Part shown: in pieces, positions 1-7,984 of the stretch
Numbering within the stretch: the stretch's first letter is position 1
Layout: each line of letters starts with the position of its first letter
Assembly (NCBI RefSeq): GCF_902459645.1
Contig: NZ_CABPSK010000001.1
Coordinates: 620,001 to 684,000 of the forward strand
From: Pandoraea pneumonica
GTDB lineage: Bacteria; Pseudomonadota; Gammaproteobacteria; Burkholderiales; Burkholderiaceae
Direction of reading: 5' to 3'
DNA: 64,000 bases
Made by a program: the position numbers and the translations under genes
Notes under the pieces: model-generated
Database searches by the model: none
What the model saw: only the letters and a program-made list of their open reading frames with translations
What the model was told of the DNA's origin: nothing

Positions 1-523
1 TGTAGGCAGCACTGTGTTCGTCGAGCGTTCCCACCACCTGTCCGGCCCGGAGCGAAAGCGATATCGTCACATCTCGAGCCGGGCCGCCGCTGCCCCACCA
101 CCCCGGCGCACCCGGACAAGCGGCAGCGTGCCATTGCCCGTCCAAGCCATTGGTTCGCGCGGGTACCGGCTGGGCTGCGGGGGCGCTACGGGGAGTCGTC
201 GAGGCGCAAACGTGGCAACTGATCGACGAGACGTTTTCCCGTGAAATCGGCTTTTGTCCAAAGACGCGGTCTTCACCTGTGTTTCCTTGATTCAGGATGG
301 TGAAGTAGGGCGTTCCATCGACAAAATAATCGACCTTGGAACAAGTTGGCGCAGTCGATGTAATCAAGAGGTCCGCGCCATAACTTCCCTTTTTCGCGTC
401 AGTCGGTACGACCCGGACGGACGCGGCACATGCGCCGACAATTTGCTGGCAGTCGCAATTGCTGCTTTGTGCCATTGCCGGACCGGCAAGCAGCAGCACC
501 AAACACACGAATGTTGCTCGCAT
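1..523 (-). CDS. Exported Cys-rich hypothetical protein (partial, runs off left edge)
   Basis: An open frame reads leftward from an ATG at 523 and stays open to base 1, so the C-terminus lies outside the window (at least 174 residues). The start has a purine-rich GGGGGG stretch about 5 bases upstream. Residues 1-18 form a clear signal peptide (MRAT, then a Leu/Val core, then GPAMA) with cleavage before QSSNCDC. The mature part has a CDC motif and further cysteines (CAA, TCS, SCHVC), which suggests disulfides in the periplasm or outside the cell. A Tyr/Phe-containing segment (KVDYFVDGTPYFTIL) looks like a small beta domain. I do not recognise a named family. It follows the immunity gene on the same strand with a 98-base gap, so the two may be co-transcribed. 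Confidence 0.7.
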   Translation of the reverse strand, partial: MRATFVCLVLLLAGPAMAQSSNCDCQQIVGACAASVRVVPTDAKKGSYGADLLITSTAPTCSKVDYFVDGTPYFTILNQGNTGEDRVFGQKPISRENVSSISCHVCASTTPRSAPAAQPVPARTNGLDGQWHAAACPGAPGWWGSGGPARDVTISLSLRAGQVVGTLDEHSAAY

Positions 524-621
524 CGACACCCCCCAGGTTTCGTGCACGCAATAGAACTGCCTAAGCGACTACCGAGCATTCCCGTGATGTAACGAGAATG
601 CGCCTGTCACGGCAGGAAGAA

Positions 622-1071
622 TCAATCCTTTATCGCATTGGGTGCCGACAGCACTTGAGCGCAAATCGAGTTCCAAACGACTGCGTCGAGCGGCATGACG
701 GTCGACCACTCGATGCTTCCCACCAAGGCAGGATGTGGGGCAAATCCATAGAATTGCCCGACACCCCGGGTGACCCCTTTTTCCTTCAGCAGGGCGATTC
801 CCACAGTGAGCAGATTTTGCTCTTGCCATTGTTGGGAATTCATCAGACCCGCAAATTCGCTAAAGCTATTCGCTACGCGATGGAGGCCGCCTTCGAGGAC
901 ATCGATCTTCTCGACTTCCCCAGATCGTCTCTCCAGGAATAGGTTGCCAAATACAGATGCGCCTATCGGCCGAACCTGACCGGTGACAAGTCCGGGCCAC
1001 TGTTCCAACAAGGTGGCGAAATCCAAGAGTGCGGCATCGATAAAAATATCAGCCCAAGTCAGTGAGTTCAT
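622..1071 (-). CDS. Tdi1/DUF1851-type T6SS immunity-like protein
   Basis: This 149-residue cytoplasmic protein resembles the Tdi1 (DUF1851, often with a GAD-like domain) family, whose members neutralise DNase effectors of type VI secretion. Visible family features are an N-terminal TWADIF/LLEQWPGLV segment, the central VFGNLFLERRSGEVEKIDVLEGG strand pair, and the C-terminal GQFYGFAPHPALVGSIEW motif. I start at the ATG at 1071 because MNSLTWADIF fits the family N-terminus; the frame stays open further upstream, but that part overlaps a gene on the other strand. No effector, VgrG, PAAR or Rhs gene is visible next to it, so it looks like an orphan immunity gene. Family assignment is from recalled motifs. 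Confidence 0.7.
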   Translation of the reverse strand: MNSLTWADIFIDAALLDFATLLEQWPGLVTGQVRPIGASVFGNLFLERRSGEVEKIDVLEGGLHRVANSFSEFAGLMNSQQWQEQNLLTVGIALLKEKGVTRGVGQFYGFAPHPALVGSIEWSTVMPLDAVVWNSICAQVLSAPNAIKD

Positions 1072-1378
1072 TGGCGTTGGAATAGCGTTGAAATAGTGAT
1101 TTTTGCTATGTGAATACTTCTGATTCGACCTAAACCGCGACTGATTGCGCCAAATTCTAGCAGGCCCCGTTGCGCAATACTCTTTACTGGCAATGAATTT
1201 GTATCGCCACGTATCTCCAACCTCATCTGCTACGCACGCATACACCCGCCCCCACCTCAGACAAACCCCAGATACCTCCGGACGGTGTAATGGCTTCAAC
1301 GGCGGATCGATGCAGACGCATCGGAAATCAACCCAATATCCGCGCGTTGTGAATCCTGAAACCTTTTGGAGAATCACC
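1072..1378. other. Intergenic region, 307 bp, divergent promoters
   Basis: This stretch separates the leftward immunity gene from the rightward DUF4148 gene. It must hold both promoters. The minus-strand frame is open throughout and in phase with the immunity gene, but I see no start or family signal there. No repeat or operator stood out. Confidence 0.4.
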
Positions 1379-1612
1379 ATGAAAGCATTGATGATTGCAG
1401 TTTCGCTCGCCGCGCTTGGCACCGCTGGTGCAGCTTATGCCGCTGGCACTGACGCAGTTTTGACGAGCGCGGGCAATGCCGTTCACGCTTCGCACTGGAC
1501 GCCGGAAAGTGGCCCGGCGCTTAGCGCCTCGCAGGTACATAACCAACTCGTGACGGCCGAAACGTCGGGGCAGATCGACCATCTGAACATGACGTTGTAC
1601 AAAGGCGCGTGA
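1379..1612 (+). CDS. DUF4148-like small exported protein
   Basis: This encodes a 77-residue secreted peptide. The ATG at 1379 is preceded by GGAGA about 6 bases upstream. Residues 1-22 are a signal peptide (MKALMIAVSLAALGTAGAAYA) with an AYA cleavage site. The mature part contains an ALSASQVHNQLVTAE segment, which matches the (L)T-x-x-Q-V-x-x-E-L pattern of DUF4148 peptides that are abundant and paralogous in Burkholderiales. Their function is unknown; periplasmic. A strong hairpin terminator follows 65 bases downstream, so it is monocistronic. It is not related in function to its neighbours as far as I can see. Confidence 0.75.
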   Translation: MKALMIAVSLAALGTAGAAYAAGTDAVLTSAGNAVHASHWTPESGPALSASQVHNQLVTAETSGQIDHLNMTLYKGA

Positions 1613-1677
1613 GCGGTCGCAAGGAAGGCAGGTGGTTGCGGCAAACGCGGCAATCACCCGCAACCACCAAGAACGCG

Positions 1678-1721
1678 AAAGGGCGGGGCGACATGAAAAC
1701 AATGTCGTCCCGCCCTTTTTT
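1678..1721 (+). terminator. Rho-independent terminator
   Basis: A 17-base stem at 1678-1694 pairs with 1702-1718 (arms AAAGGGCGGGGCGACAT and its complement, with one G-U pair). The loop is 7 bases and a run of T follows. It ends the DUF4148 transcript and could also stop leftward transcription from ohr, since the opposite strand also ends in TTT. Confidence 0.85.
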
Positions 1722-1799
1722 CGCAATCGCGCCGTAAAGAAATTGTCCGGTGCCGCCAATCCCTTTGCGCACACCAGACAACCCTACATCGCCCCTACA

Positions 1800-2219
1800 T
1801 CAGGCCAGCGTAATCGTCACGTCAATATTGCCGCGGGTGGCCTTCGAGTACGGGCAGGTGTTATGTGCGGCGTCGATCAACGCCTGCGCCGTATCACGCG
1901 GCACGCCCGGCAGATTCACCAACAAGCGAGCTTGCAATGCATACCCGTCACCGATGCGCCCGAGATCAACCTCAGCGTCGACCGACAGATCCTCCGGCAA
2001 CGTCACCTTCGCGGCCTGCGCAGCCAGCCCAATCGCACCAATGAAGCACGCCGACCAACCCGCTGCGAACAACTGCTCCGGATTGGTACCCGCGCCCTTA
2101 GTGCCGGGGGAGGAAAGCGCAATGTCGAGTCGACCATCGTCGCTGCGTGCCGAGCCGTCGCGGCCACCGGAAGTCGTGTGAGTCCGGCCGGTATAAAGAA
2201 CTTTATCGAGTTGGGTCAT
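1800..2219 (-). CDS. ohr: Organic hydroperoxide resistance protein (Ohr)
   Basis: Ohr is a thiol peroxidase of the OsmC/Ohr family that reduces organic hydroperoxides in the cytoplasm using lipoyl or dihydrolipoamide electron donors. The 139-residue length is normal for the family. The two catalytic cysteines are visible: C58 in GWSACF and C122 in HNTCPYSKATRGN. The conserved active-site arginine is R20 in GGRDG. The start at 2219 (MTQLDKVLYTG) has an AGAGG site about 6 bases upstream; the longer open frame to 2312 has no family match. The usual MarR-type regulator OhrR is not next to it, so regulation here is unclear. Confidence 0.95.
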   Translation of the reverse strand: MTQLDKVLYTGRTHTTSGGRDGSARSDDGRLDIALSSPGTKGAGTNPEQLFAAGWSACFIGAIGLAAQAAKVTLPEDLSVDAEVDLGRIGDGYALQARLLVNLPGVPRDTAQALIDAAHNTCPYSKATRGNIDVTITLA

Positions 2220-2427
2220 GCGTTGCCTCTGCTGGGTAATGCGCCGTGTGCCGACGCGGGAAACGATGTCGATGCCGGAGCGTCCGGCGTGTGCAACATC
2301 GACTTCCCGCATTGAACTAAGCGGCTGTATCGCAGATGTGTCGGCTTAGCGCTCGCAGGCAACGCTTTGTGTCCGCGCCAGCGTTAGATACATAGCGATA
2401 CAAACCCAACCCTGAACCCAATCGCAC

Positions 2428-2715
2428 TCACAACAAATTAGTCACCTGCGGATGCGATTTCACCGGCGAAAACTCGATCACCCGGTAATCGGCCAATCCA
2501 TGAATATGGAACGGATCAAGCGCAATGCGCGCGTCCAATTCCGCACGAGAGACTTTCCCGGACACAACAATCACACCCCCATCCCGTGGGTTTTTGGGGC
2601 CCGATGCAATAAACAGACCGCGCTCATATTGCGTCGCAAGAAAAGCGCGATGTGCCTCAAGTTGGGCGTCGATCGCGCTCATGGGTTGCAGATAAGTCAG
2701 TTCGACGATGTACAT
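2428..2715 (-). CDS. YciI-like (YCII-related) protein
   Basis: This 95-residue cytoplasmic protein belongs to the YCII-related family, a ferredoxin-like fold found alone or fused to dehydratase or regulator domains. The family signature is visible as LEAHRAFLATQYERGLFIASGPKNPRDGG, with the conserved His at residue 22 and the later DPFHIHGLADYRVIEF strand. The start is supported by AGGA 8 bases upstream of the ATG. A metabolic proofreading or lyase role is known for only a few members, so no substrate can be given. It faces away from the TonB receptor operon, and its upstream region is shared with that operon. Confidence 0.85.
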   Translation of the reverse strand: MYIVELTYLQPMSAIDAQLEAHRAFLATQYERGLFIASGPKNPRDGGVIVVSGKVSRAELDARIALDPFHIHGLADYRVIEFSPVKSHPQVTNLL

Positions 2716-2985
2716 CCTTTAAATCCTGTCAAAGATTGGGGGACACGACGAGGGGGATTGATTCGTACGCCTGACGAGTGTCCCGAAAACCAGTATCACG
2801 GCGAACGAATGATCATCATAGACCGTCATTTGCTTGCCAAGATTTTTACTTTCCCCTACGCTCCCTCCGCCGTCATTGGTTTCATACGGCGCAACCGCGT
2901 TCGCGCGACCCGCTCCCGATTTGCCCATACCGGACCCCCTTAAAGGCTCCGTTGCGTCGCTTCGCGTCCGGCATTTCGCGCGACC

Positions 2986-3013
2986 ATCGTTATATAAGTC
3001 GCTATATAGCGAC
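2986..3013 (+). promoter_or_regulatory. ModE-box-like operator
   Basis: The sequence reads ATCGTTATATA-N6-TATATAGCGAC. The published ModE consensus, as I recall it, is ATCGcTATATA-N6-TATATAaCGAT, so ten of eleven positions agree in each half. It contains a perfect 16-base palindrome at 2998-3013. It ends 30 bases before the GTG start at 3044, the right place for repression of the TonB receptor operon by molybdate-loaded ModE. The same 9-base left arm and 6-base spacing recur at 51061. No modE gene lies in the window. The whole 328-base gap 2716-3043 holds nothing else I recognise. Confidence 0.75.
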
Positions 3014-3043
3014 GAACAACAAGACGAAGAAGGGGACATAGCA

Positions 3044-5062
3044 GTGCGTTTTACGATGAAGAAGTTGTCCAAGCGTAAGCTCCCGCTGGTAGTCGCGGCA
3101 GCGATGTCGTCCACCGTCGGCTATGCCGCAGAAGAGCCGGTCTTCGAGCTAGGCCGCGTGGATGTGACCGCCAAGGCCGACCGCATCCCGGTCGGCACCC
3201 AAACGCTCGATGCCGAGCAGATCGAGCAGGCCAACCGCGTGACGGTCGGCGCCGCCCTGGACATGCTCCCGGGCGTGAACATCTCCAAAGTCGGCCCGCG
3301 TAACGAAGAAATGGTCTACGTGCGCGGCTTCGACATGCGACAAGTGCCGCTGCTCATCGACGGCATCCCTGTCTACGTGTCGTACGACGGCTACGTCGAC
3401 CTCGCGCGATTCACCACGTTCGACATCGGCACCATCGAAGTCCAGAAGGGCTACAGCTCCGTGCTGGCAGGCCCGAACACACTGGGCGGTGTGATCAATC
3501 TGGTGAGCCGCCGCCCGCAGAGCAAGTTCGAAGGCAACATCGGCGGTGGCCTCGTGTTCGACCGCCAGTTCGCCAACAACGGCTATCAGGGCAACTTCAA
3601 CATCGGCAGCAATCAAGGCCTGTGGTACTTCCAGATCAGCGGCTCGTATCTGGAACGCGATTTCTACACGTTGTCCGACGCCTTCAAGGGCACCTCCGCT
3701 CAAGCCCCGGGGCGGCGCAACAACTCGGACAATCGTGACAAGAAGATCAACGTCAAGATCGGTTTCACGCCGAACGCGACCGACGAATACTCGCTGAACT
3801 ACATCAATCAGGTCGGCGATAAGGGCAACCCGCCGTACGCCGGCACCGACCCGACGCAAAACATCCGCTACTGGCGCTGGCCGTACTGGGACAAGGAAAG
3901 CCTGTACTACATCTCGCGCACGCAACTGGGCAGCGACAGCTATTTGAAAGTGCGTGCCTATTACGACCGTTACAAAAACGGTCTGAGCATGTACGACGAC
4001 GCCACTTACTCGACGCAACTCAAGAAGTCCTCGTCCAACTCGTCTTACGACGATCACACGTGGGGTGCAAGCGCCGAAGTGGGCACGAAGCTCTTCACGG
4101 CCAACACGCTGAAGTTTGCGGCGCACATCAAGAACGACTATCACCACGAAATCAATCCGGGCAAACCGGATCAGCATTTCGAAGACGCCACGCTGTCGTT
4201 CGGTCTGGAAGACACGCACGAGTTCACCGACAAATTCTCGGTGCAAGGTGGCGTGAGCTACGACAAGCGCATCACGCGCCGTGCTGAAGACGTGAACGCC
4301 GCAAACCAGATTGTCGGCTTCCCGAAGGACAACGTCGACGCATGGAATCCGCAACTCGGCATGGTCTATAAAACCTCGCCGAGCGGCAAGTTGCATCTGG
4401 GTGTGGCTGAGAAGAGCCGCTTCCCCACGATCAAAGATCGCTACTCGTACCGCATGGGCACGGCGATTCCGAATGCGGGTCTGCGCCCGGAACACGCCAC
4501 CAACGTGGAAATCGGCTACAGCGAGCGTATTGCCCCGGGCACCATGGGCACGTTGAACCTGTTTTACAGCGACATCCGCGACTTGATTCAGGCCGCATCG
4601 ATCCCGGCCAGCGCTTGCAGCAGCCCGCCTTGCACGCAGATGCAAAACGTTGGGCACGTGGTGGCGCAGGGCATCGAGGCATCGGTCAATACCCAGATCG
4701 GCGACGACATCGAAATCGGCGGCAACTACACGTACATCAATCGTCAGAACCGCAGCGATCCGTCGATCGTGCTCACGGACGTGCCGCGCCACAAGCTGTT
4801 CCTGTACGGGAAGTGGAACATCACGTCGAAGGTCGCCGTGAGCGGCGACACGGAATTCACCTCGTCGCGCTTTAGCTCCAGCGACGGGCGACGCGTGGCA
4901 GCCGGATTCGGTATCGCCAACGCGAAGCTCGCGTGGAAGGTGGTGCACAACGTGACGGCCGAATTTGGCGTGCGCAATATCTTCGATCGCAACTACGCCT
5001 ATACCGAGGGGTACCCGGAACCGGGCCGTAACTACTACGTGAATCTGAATTACGCATTCTGA
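3044..5062 (+). CDS. TonB-dependent outer-membrane receptor (candidate oxyanion/metal uptake)
   Basis: This is an outer-membrane beta-barrel transporter energised by TonB. I start at GTG 3044 because GAAGAAGGGG sits 8 bases upstream; an ATG at 3056 is the alternative. A signal peptide covers about residues 1-27 (KKLSKRKLPLVVAAAMSSTVGYA). The plug domain follows (VTVGAALDMLPGVNISK, VYVRGFDMRQVPLLIDGIPV, VLAGPNTLGGVINLVSRRP), then a 22-strand barrel ending in the canonical terminal aromatic (NLNYAF). The 672-residue length fits siderophore-type receptors. The ligand cannot be read from the sequence. Because a ModE-like box precedes it and it shares a transcript with a periplasmic binding protein and a di-heme cytochrome, a molybdenum- or tungsten-related ligand is inferred. 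Confidence 0.9.
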   Translation: MRFTMKKLSKRKLPLVVAAAMSSTVGYAAEEPVFELGRVDVTAKADRIPVGTQTLDAEQIEQANRVTVGAALDMLPGVNISKVGPRNEEMVYVRGFDMRQVPLLIDGIPVYVSYDGYVDLARFTTFDIGTIEVQKGYSSVLAGPNTLGGVINLVSRRPQSKFEGNIGGGLVFDRQFANNGYQGNFNIGSNQGLWYFQISGSYLERDFYTLSDAFKGTSAQAPGRRNNSDNRDKKINVKIGFTPNATDEYSLNYINQVGDKGNPPYAGTDPTQNIRYWRWPYWDKESLYYISRTQLGSDSYLKVRAYYDRYKNGLSMYDDATYSTQLKKSSSNSSYDDHTWGASAEVGTKLFTANTLKFAAHIKNDYHHEINPGKPDQHFEDATLSFGLEDTHEFTDKFSVQGGVSYDKRITRRAEDVNAANQIVGFPKDNVDAWNPQLGMVYKTSPSGKLHLGVAEKSRFPTIKDRYSYRMGTAIPNAGLRPEHATNVEIGYSERIAPGTMGTLNLFYSDIRDLIQAASIPASACSSPPCTQMQNVGHVVAQGIEASVNTQIGDDIEIGGNYTYINRQNRSDPSIVLTDVPRHKLFLYGKWNITSKVAVSGDTEFTSSRFSSSDGRRVAAGFGIANAKLAWKVVHNVTAEFGVRNIFDRNYAYTEGYPEPGRNYYVNLNYAF

Positions 5063-5087
5063 ATCAGGTAACGAGAAGGAGCAGGGC

Positions 5088-6518
5088 ATGCAGGCAGTAG
5101 CAGGCAAGACGATTCGGGCGCTCACGTCGGCGGTATGGGTGGCACTGGCGGCACAGGTAGCGCTATCGGGCGGGGTAGCGCCCGCTATCGCGGCAGACGC
5201 GCCAACCACGGCCGCCGCGGCGAAACCGGCGAGTGCAACGCAACGCGAGACGCTCACGGTGCTCACGAGCTATCCGGAAGAAGTGGTCGCCACCTTCGAG
5301 CGTGCGTTCGAGAAACAGCATCCGGAGATCGCGCTGCAAATTCTGTGGCGTCAACATCGCGATGCCTACGACTACCTGCAAGGCCCGAAGCAGGGCGGGG
5401 TCGATGTTTATTGGTCTCCGGCTGTGCGCAACTTCGCCGATCTCGGGCAAGAAGGCTCCTTACGCAAGCTCGACGTCGACCTTACCGGCCTGCCGTCTCA
5501 TGTCGGCAAGTTCCGCATTTCCGATCCGGACGGACGTTTTGTCGCCTCGGAAATCGCGGGCTTCGGCTTCATGCTCGATCCGGCGGCGCTCGCTCGTCAG
5601 GGGCTGCCTGCGCCTAAGACGTGGCAGGACCTCACGCAGCCCAGGTATCGGGGACACATCATGTTCCCGGTGCCGAGCCGCGTGGGGTTCTCGCCCACGC
5701 TGCTCGACGTGGTGCTGCAAGCCGACGGCTGGGACAAAGGCTGGGCGCTACTCTCCGAGGCCGGCGCGAACTTTGTGTTTGCCGAGACGGGCGGTGCGTT
5801 CGCTAGCTTGTCGCATGGCATGCGCTCACCGATCTCGATTGCCGTCACCATCGATTTCTTTGCGAGTTCAGCGATTGCCAACGGTGCGCCGCTGACGTTC
5901 GTGTATCCGCCCAACACCGGATATTCCCCCGCGCATATCGGCATCTTGCGCGATACGCAGCATCTCGCCGCCGCCCGCACGTTCGTCACGTTCGTGCTGT
6001 CCGATGCCGGGCAGAAGCTGTTGTTTGCGCCGGACGTGCGCAAGCTGCCGGTGCGCCCGAGTGTGTATCGCGATGCGCCGAAGGGCACCTACGACCCGTT
6101 CGCGGCGAATGCTGCAACGGCTGGCGTGACGTATGAAGAGACGCTGGGGCTCGCACGCTACTCGCTCGATAACGCGTTGTTCGACGTATTCATCACGCGT
6201 CGCAAAGCAGAGCTCACGGAGGTATGGACGCGCTGGCATCAACTGGCCGGAACGGAAGGCAACGGCACCCCACGCCCGGCCGTGAATGTTGACACCGCGT
6301 GTCTTGAGAAAGCCCGCGCCCTGCTGACACAAGCCCCGATCGACGCCAACACCGCAGCCGACCCGGCATTACGCGCCACGTTCGACCGTCGGCGCCAAGA
6401 CCCGAAAGCGCAGACGCAAGCCACGGCGCTCGAGGCCACGTGGTCGCAGACATTGAACGGCCGCACGGCACAAGTGCGTGAATGGCTGGCCGATGGGGTG
6501 GTATGTTCGGGCAAATAA
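5088..6518 (+). CDS. Orphan periplasmic substrate-binding protein (FbpA/PgtC-like)
   Basis: This 476-residue protein starts 25 bases after the receptor with AGAAGGAG just before the ATG. A signal peptide ends near residue 36 (GVAPAIAADA). From about residue 53 it has the two-lobed fold of family-1 solute-binding proteins for Fe(III), phosphoglycerate or related ligands (LTVLTSYPEEVVATFERAF, VDVYWSP, GFGFMLDP, GHIMFPVPSRVGFSP, AAARTFVTFVLSDAGQKLLF). It is about 130 residues longer than ordinary members because of a helical C-terminal tail (residues about 350-476) with two cysteines. There is no permease or ATPase beside it, so it either shares a transporter encoded elsewhere or works only as a receptor partner. 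Its ligand is unknown. Confidence 0.85.
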   Translation: MQAVAGKTIRALTSAVWVALAAQVALSGGVAPAIAADAPTTAAAAKPASATQRETLTVLTSYPEEVVATFERAFEKQHPEIALQILWRQHRDAYDYLQGPKQGGVDVYWSPAVRNFADLGQEGSLRKLDVDLTGLPSHVGKFRISDPDGRFVASEIAGFGFMLDPAALARQGLPAPKTWQDLTQPRYRGHIMFPVPSRVGFSPTLLDVVLQADGWDKGWALLSEAGANFVFAETGGAFASLSHGMRSPISIAVTIDFFASSAIANGAPLTFVYPPNTGYSPAHIGILRDTQHLAAARTFVTFVLSDAGQKLLFAPDVRKLPVRPSVYRDAPKGTYDPFAANAATAGVTYEETLGLARYSLDNALFDVFITRRKAELTEVWTRWHQLAGTEGNGTPRPAVNVDTACLEKARALLTQAPIDANTAADPALRATFDRRRQDPKAQTQATALEATWSQTLNGRTAQVREWLADGVVCSGK

Positions 6519-7927
6519 AGCGGGAGAGCGCACCGAAGCGGACGGTACGGCTGGCCGCATTCACGATGAGCGTGGCTGCCAGCTTGCTTTCGCCTGTCGC
6601 AATGTCGCAGTCGATGACAGCGCCCGTCACTCCGCCTGTCACACCGCCTATCAAACCGCTCGTCACGCGTGACGCCTTTGGCATGCCGATGGCGTTCGTG
6701 GCAGACGATGACGCGGCGCTTGCGCAGTTCGCAGAGGGTCGATCGCTGTTTCGGCAGAGTTGGGTGGTCTATCCGTCTGCGGACCGGCGTATCGCTGGCC
6801 TCGGTCCGGTCTACAACCAGATTTCGTGTATCGCCTGTCACGTGAAGTTCGGACGTGGCAACGCACCGCTCGGACCCGACGAAGCACCACGCGGTCTGCT
6901 CGTACGGCTAAGCGTGCCGGGCAGCACGCCAACGGGGGCGCCGCGCGAGCATCCGAACTACGGCGACCAACTCGGCGACAAGGCCATTCCCGGGGTGCCC
7001 GCGGAAGGGCAGGTGCGCGTGCATTACACCGAGCGTGTCGAGCGGATGGCGGGCGGCGAGACGGTTCACTTGCGCGCACCGCAATTGGTGTTCAGCGATC
7101 TGGCATTTGGTCCGCTAGGGCACGGCACGATGACGTCGGCCCGCGTCGGCTCGCCGGTCTATGGTCTTGGCTGGCTTGAGGCCATTGACGATGCCACGCT
7201 GCACGCATTGGCTGCGCGTCGTTTGCCGGACGGCGTGCGTGGGCGCGTCAATCGCGTTTGGGATGTGGCGACGAAACGCCAAGTTGTCGGGCGCTTCGGC
7301 TGGAAAGCGAATCAGCCGTCGATACGGCAGCAGATTGCGAGTGCCTTCGTGGGCGATCTCGGCATCACGTCGCCGCTGTTTCCACACAAGACTTGCCCGG
7401 CAGCGCAGACCGCCTGCCGCGCTGCGCCCACCGATGGGCAACCCGATCTGACAAGCCCCCAACTCGACGCCATCGAGTATTTCCAGCGCACGCTGGAGGT
7501 GCCACCACGCCGCGACGTCGAGGACGTGCAAGTTAAACGTGGCGAGCGGCTGTTCGCGCAAACCGGCTGCGCGGCCTGTCACACGCCAAGCCTGCGCACT
7601 GGGGCGTTCCCGCCGCTGGCAGCGATGGCCAATCGCGATATCGCGCCATACACGGACCTATTGCTGCATGACATGGGGCAAGGGCTCGCGGATGGTCGCC
7701 CCGACTTTCTCGCGGGGCCACGCGACTGGCGAACGCCGCCGTTGTGGGGGCTGGGGTTGGCGGCGCTGGTGAATCCCGACGCGACGTATCTTCACGACGG
7801 CCGCGCACGCACGGTGCAGGAAGCGATTCTTTGGCACGGCGGCGAAGGACACGTCGCACGCGAGCGTTATCGCGCAATGTCGCCGCAGGCCCGCGCAGAC
7901 CTGCTGCGATTCTTAATGTCGCTTTGA
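6503..7927 (+). CDS. Di-heme c-type cytochrome, COG3488/di-heme oxidoreductase family
   Basis: This is a periplasmic two-heme cytochrome c. In the 474-residue product, CXXCH sites are at about residues 109-113 (CIACH) and 356-360 (CAACH), the spacing typical of the so-called thiol oxidoreductase or di-heme oxidoreductase family related to MauG/CcpA. A Lys/Arg-rich n-region and hydrophobic core form the signal peptide. The gene overlaps the end of the binding-protein gene by about 16 bases (or 37 with the ATG at 6482), so the two are translationally coupled. Relatives elsewhere occur in iron-uptake operons with imelysins. A role in oxidising or reducing the bound ligand or metal is inference. 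Confidence 0.88.
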   Translation: MFGQIKRESAPKRTVRLAAFTMSVAASLLSPVAMSQSMTAPVTPPVTPPIKPLVTRDAFGMPMAFVADDDAALAQFAEGRSLFRQSWVVYPSADRRIAGLGPVYNQISCIACHVKFGRGNAPLGPDEAPRGLLVRLSVPGSTPTGAPREHPNYGDQLGDKAIPGVPAEGQVRVHYTERVERMAGGETVHLRAPQLVFSDLAFGPLGHGTMTSARVGSPVYGLGWLEAIDDATLHALAARRLPDGVRGRVNRVWDVATKRQVVGRFGWKANQPSIRQQIASAFVGDLGITSPLFPHKTCPAAQTACRAAPTDGQPDLTSPQLDAIEYFQRTLEVPPRRDVEDVQVKRGERLFAQTGCAACHTPSLRTGAFPPLAAMANRDIAPYTDLLLHDMGQGLADGRPDFLAGPRDWRTPPLWGLGLAALVNPDATYLHDGRARTVQEAILWHGGEGHVARERYRAMSPQARADLLRFLMSL

Positions 7928-7984
7928 CAGCTGGGCGACTGAAGTAGCCAATGCGTCAAATACGCTGGGTGCACGTTGTGGGCG

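Noticed and set aside
1072-1422. In-frame upstream extension of the immunity gene (adds about 117 codons)
   Set aside because: The family N-terminus begins at the internal Met at 1071, and the extension would overlap the DUF4148 gene, which has a signal peptide and ribosome-binding site.
2986-3013. Fur box as explanation of the palindrome before the TonB receptor
   Set aside because: The arms are CGTTATATA/TATATA-type with a 6-base spacer, which does not fit GATAATGATAATCATTATC-like Fur sites but fits the ModE layout.
3149-5266. Minus-strand open frame of 705 codons antisense to the TonB receptor
   Set aside because: Composition is Arg/Val/Ala/His-rich with no domains; it is a codon-bias shadow of a gene with plug, barrel and signal peptide on the plus strand.
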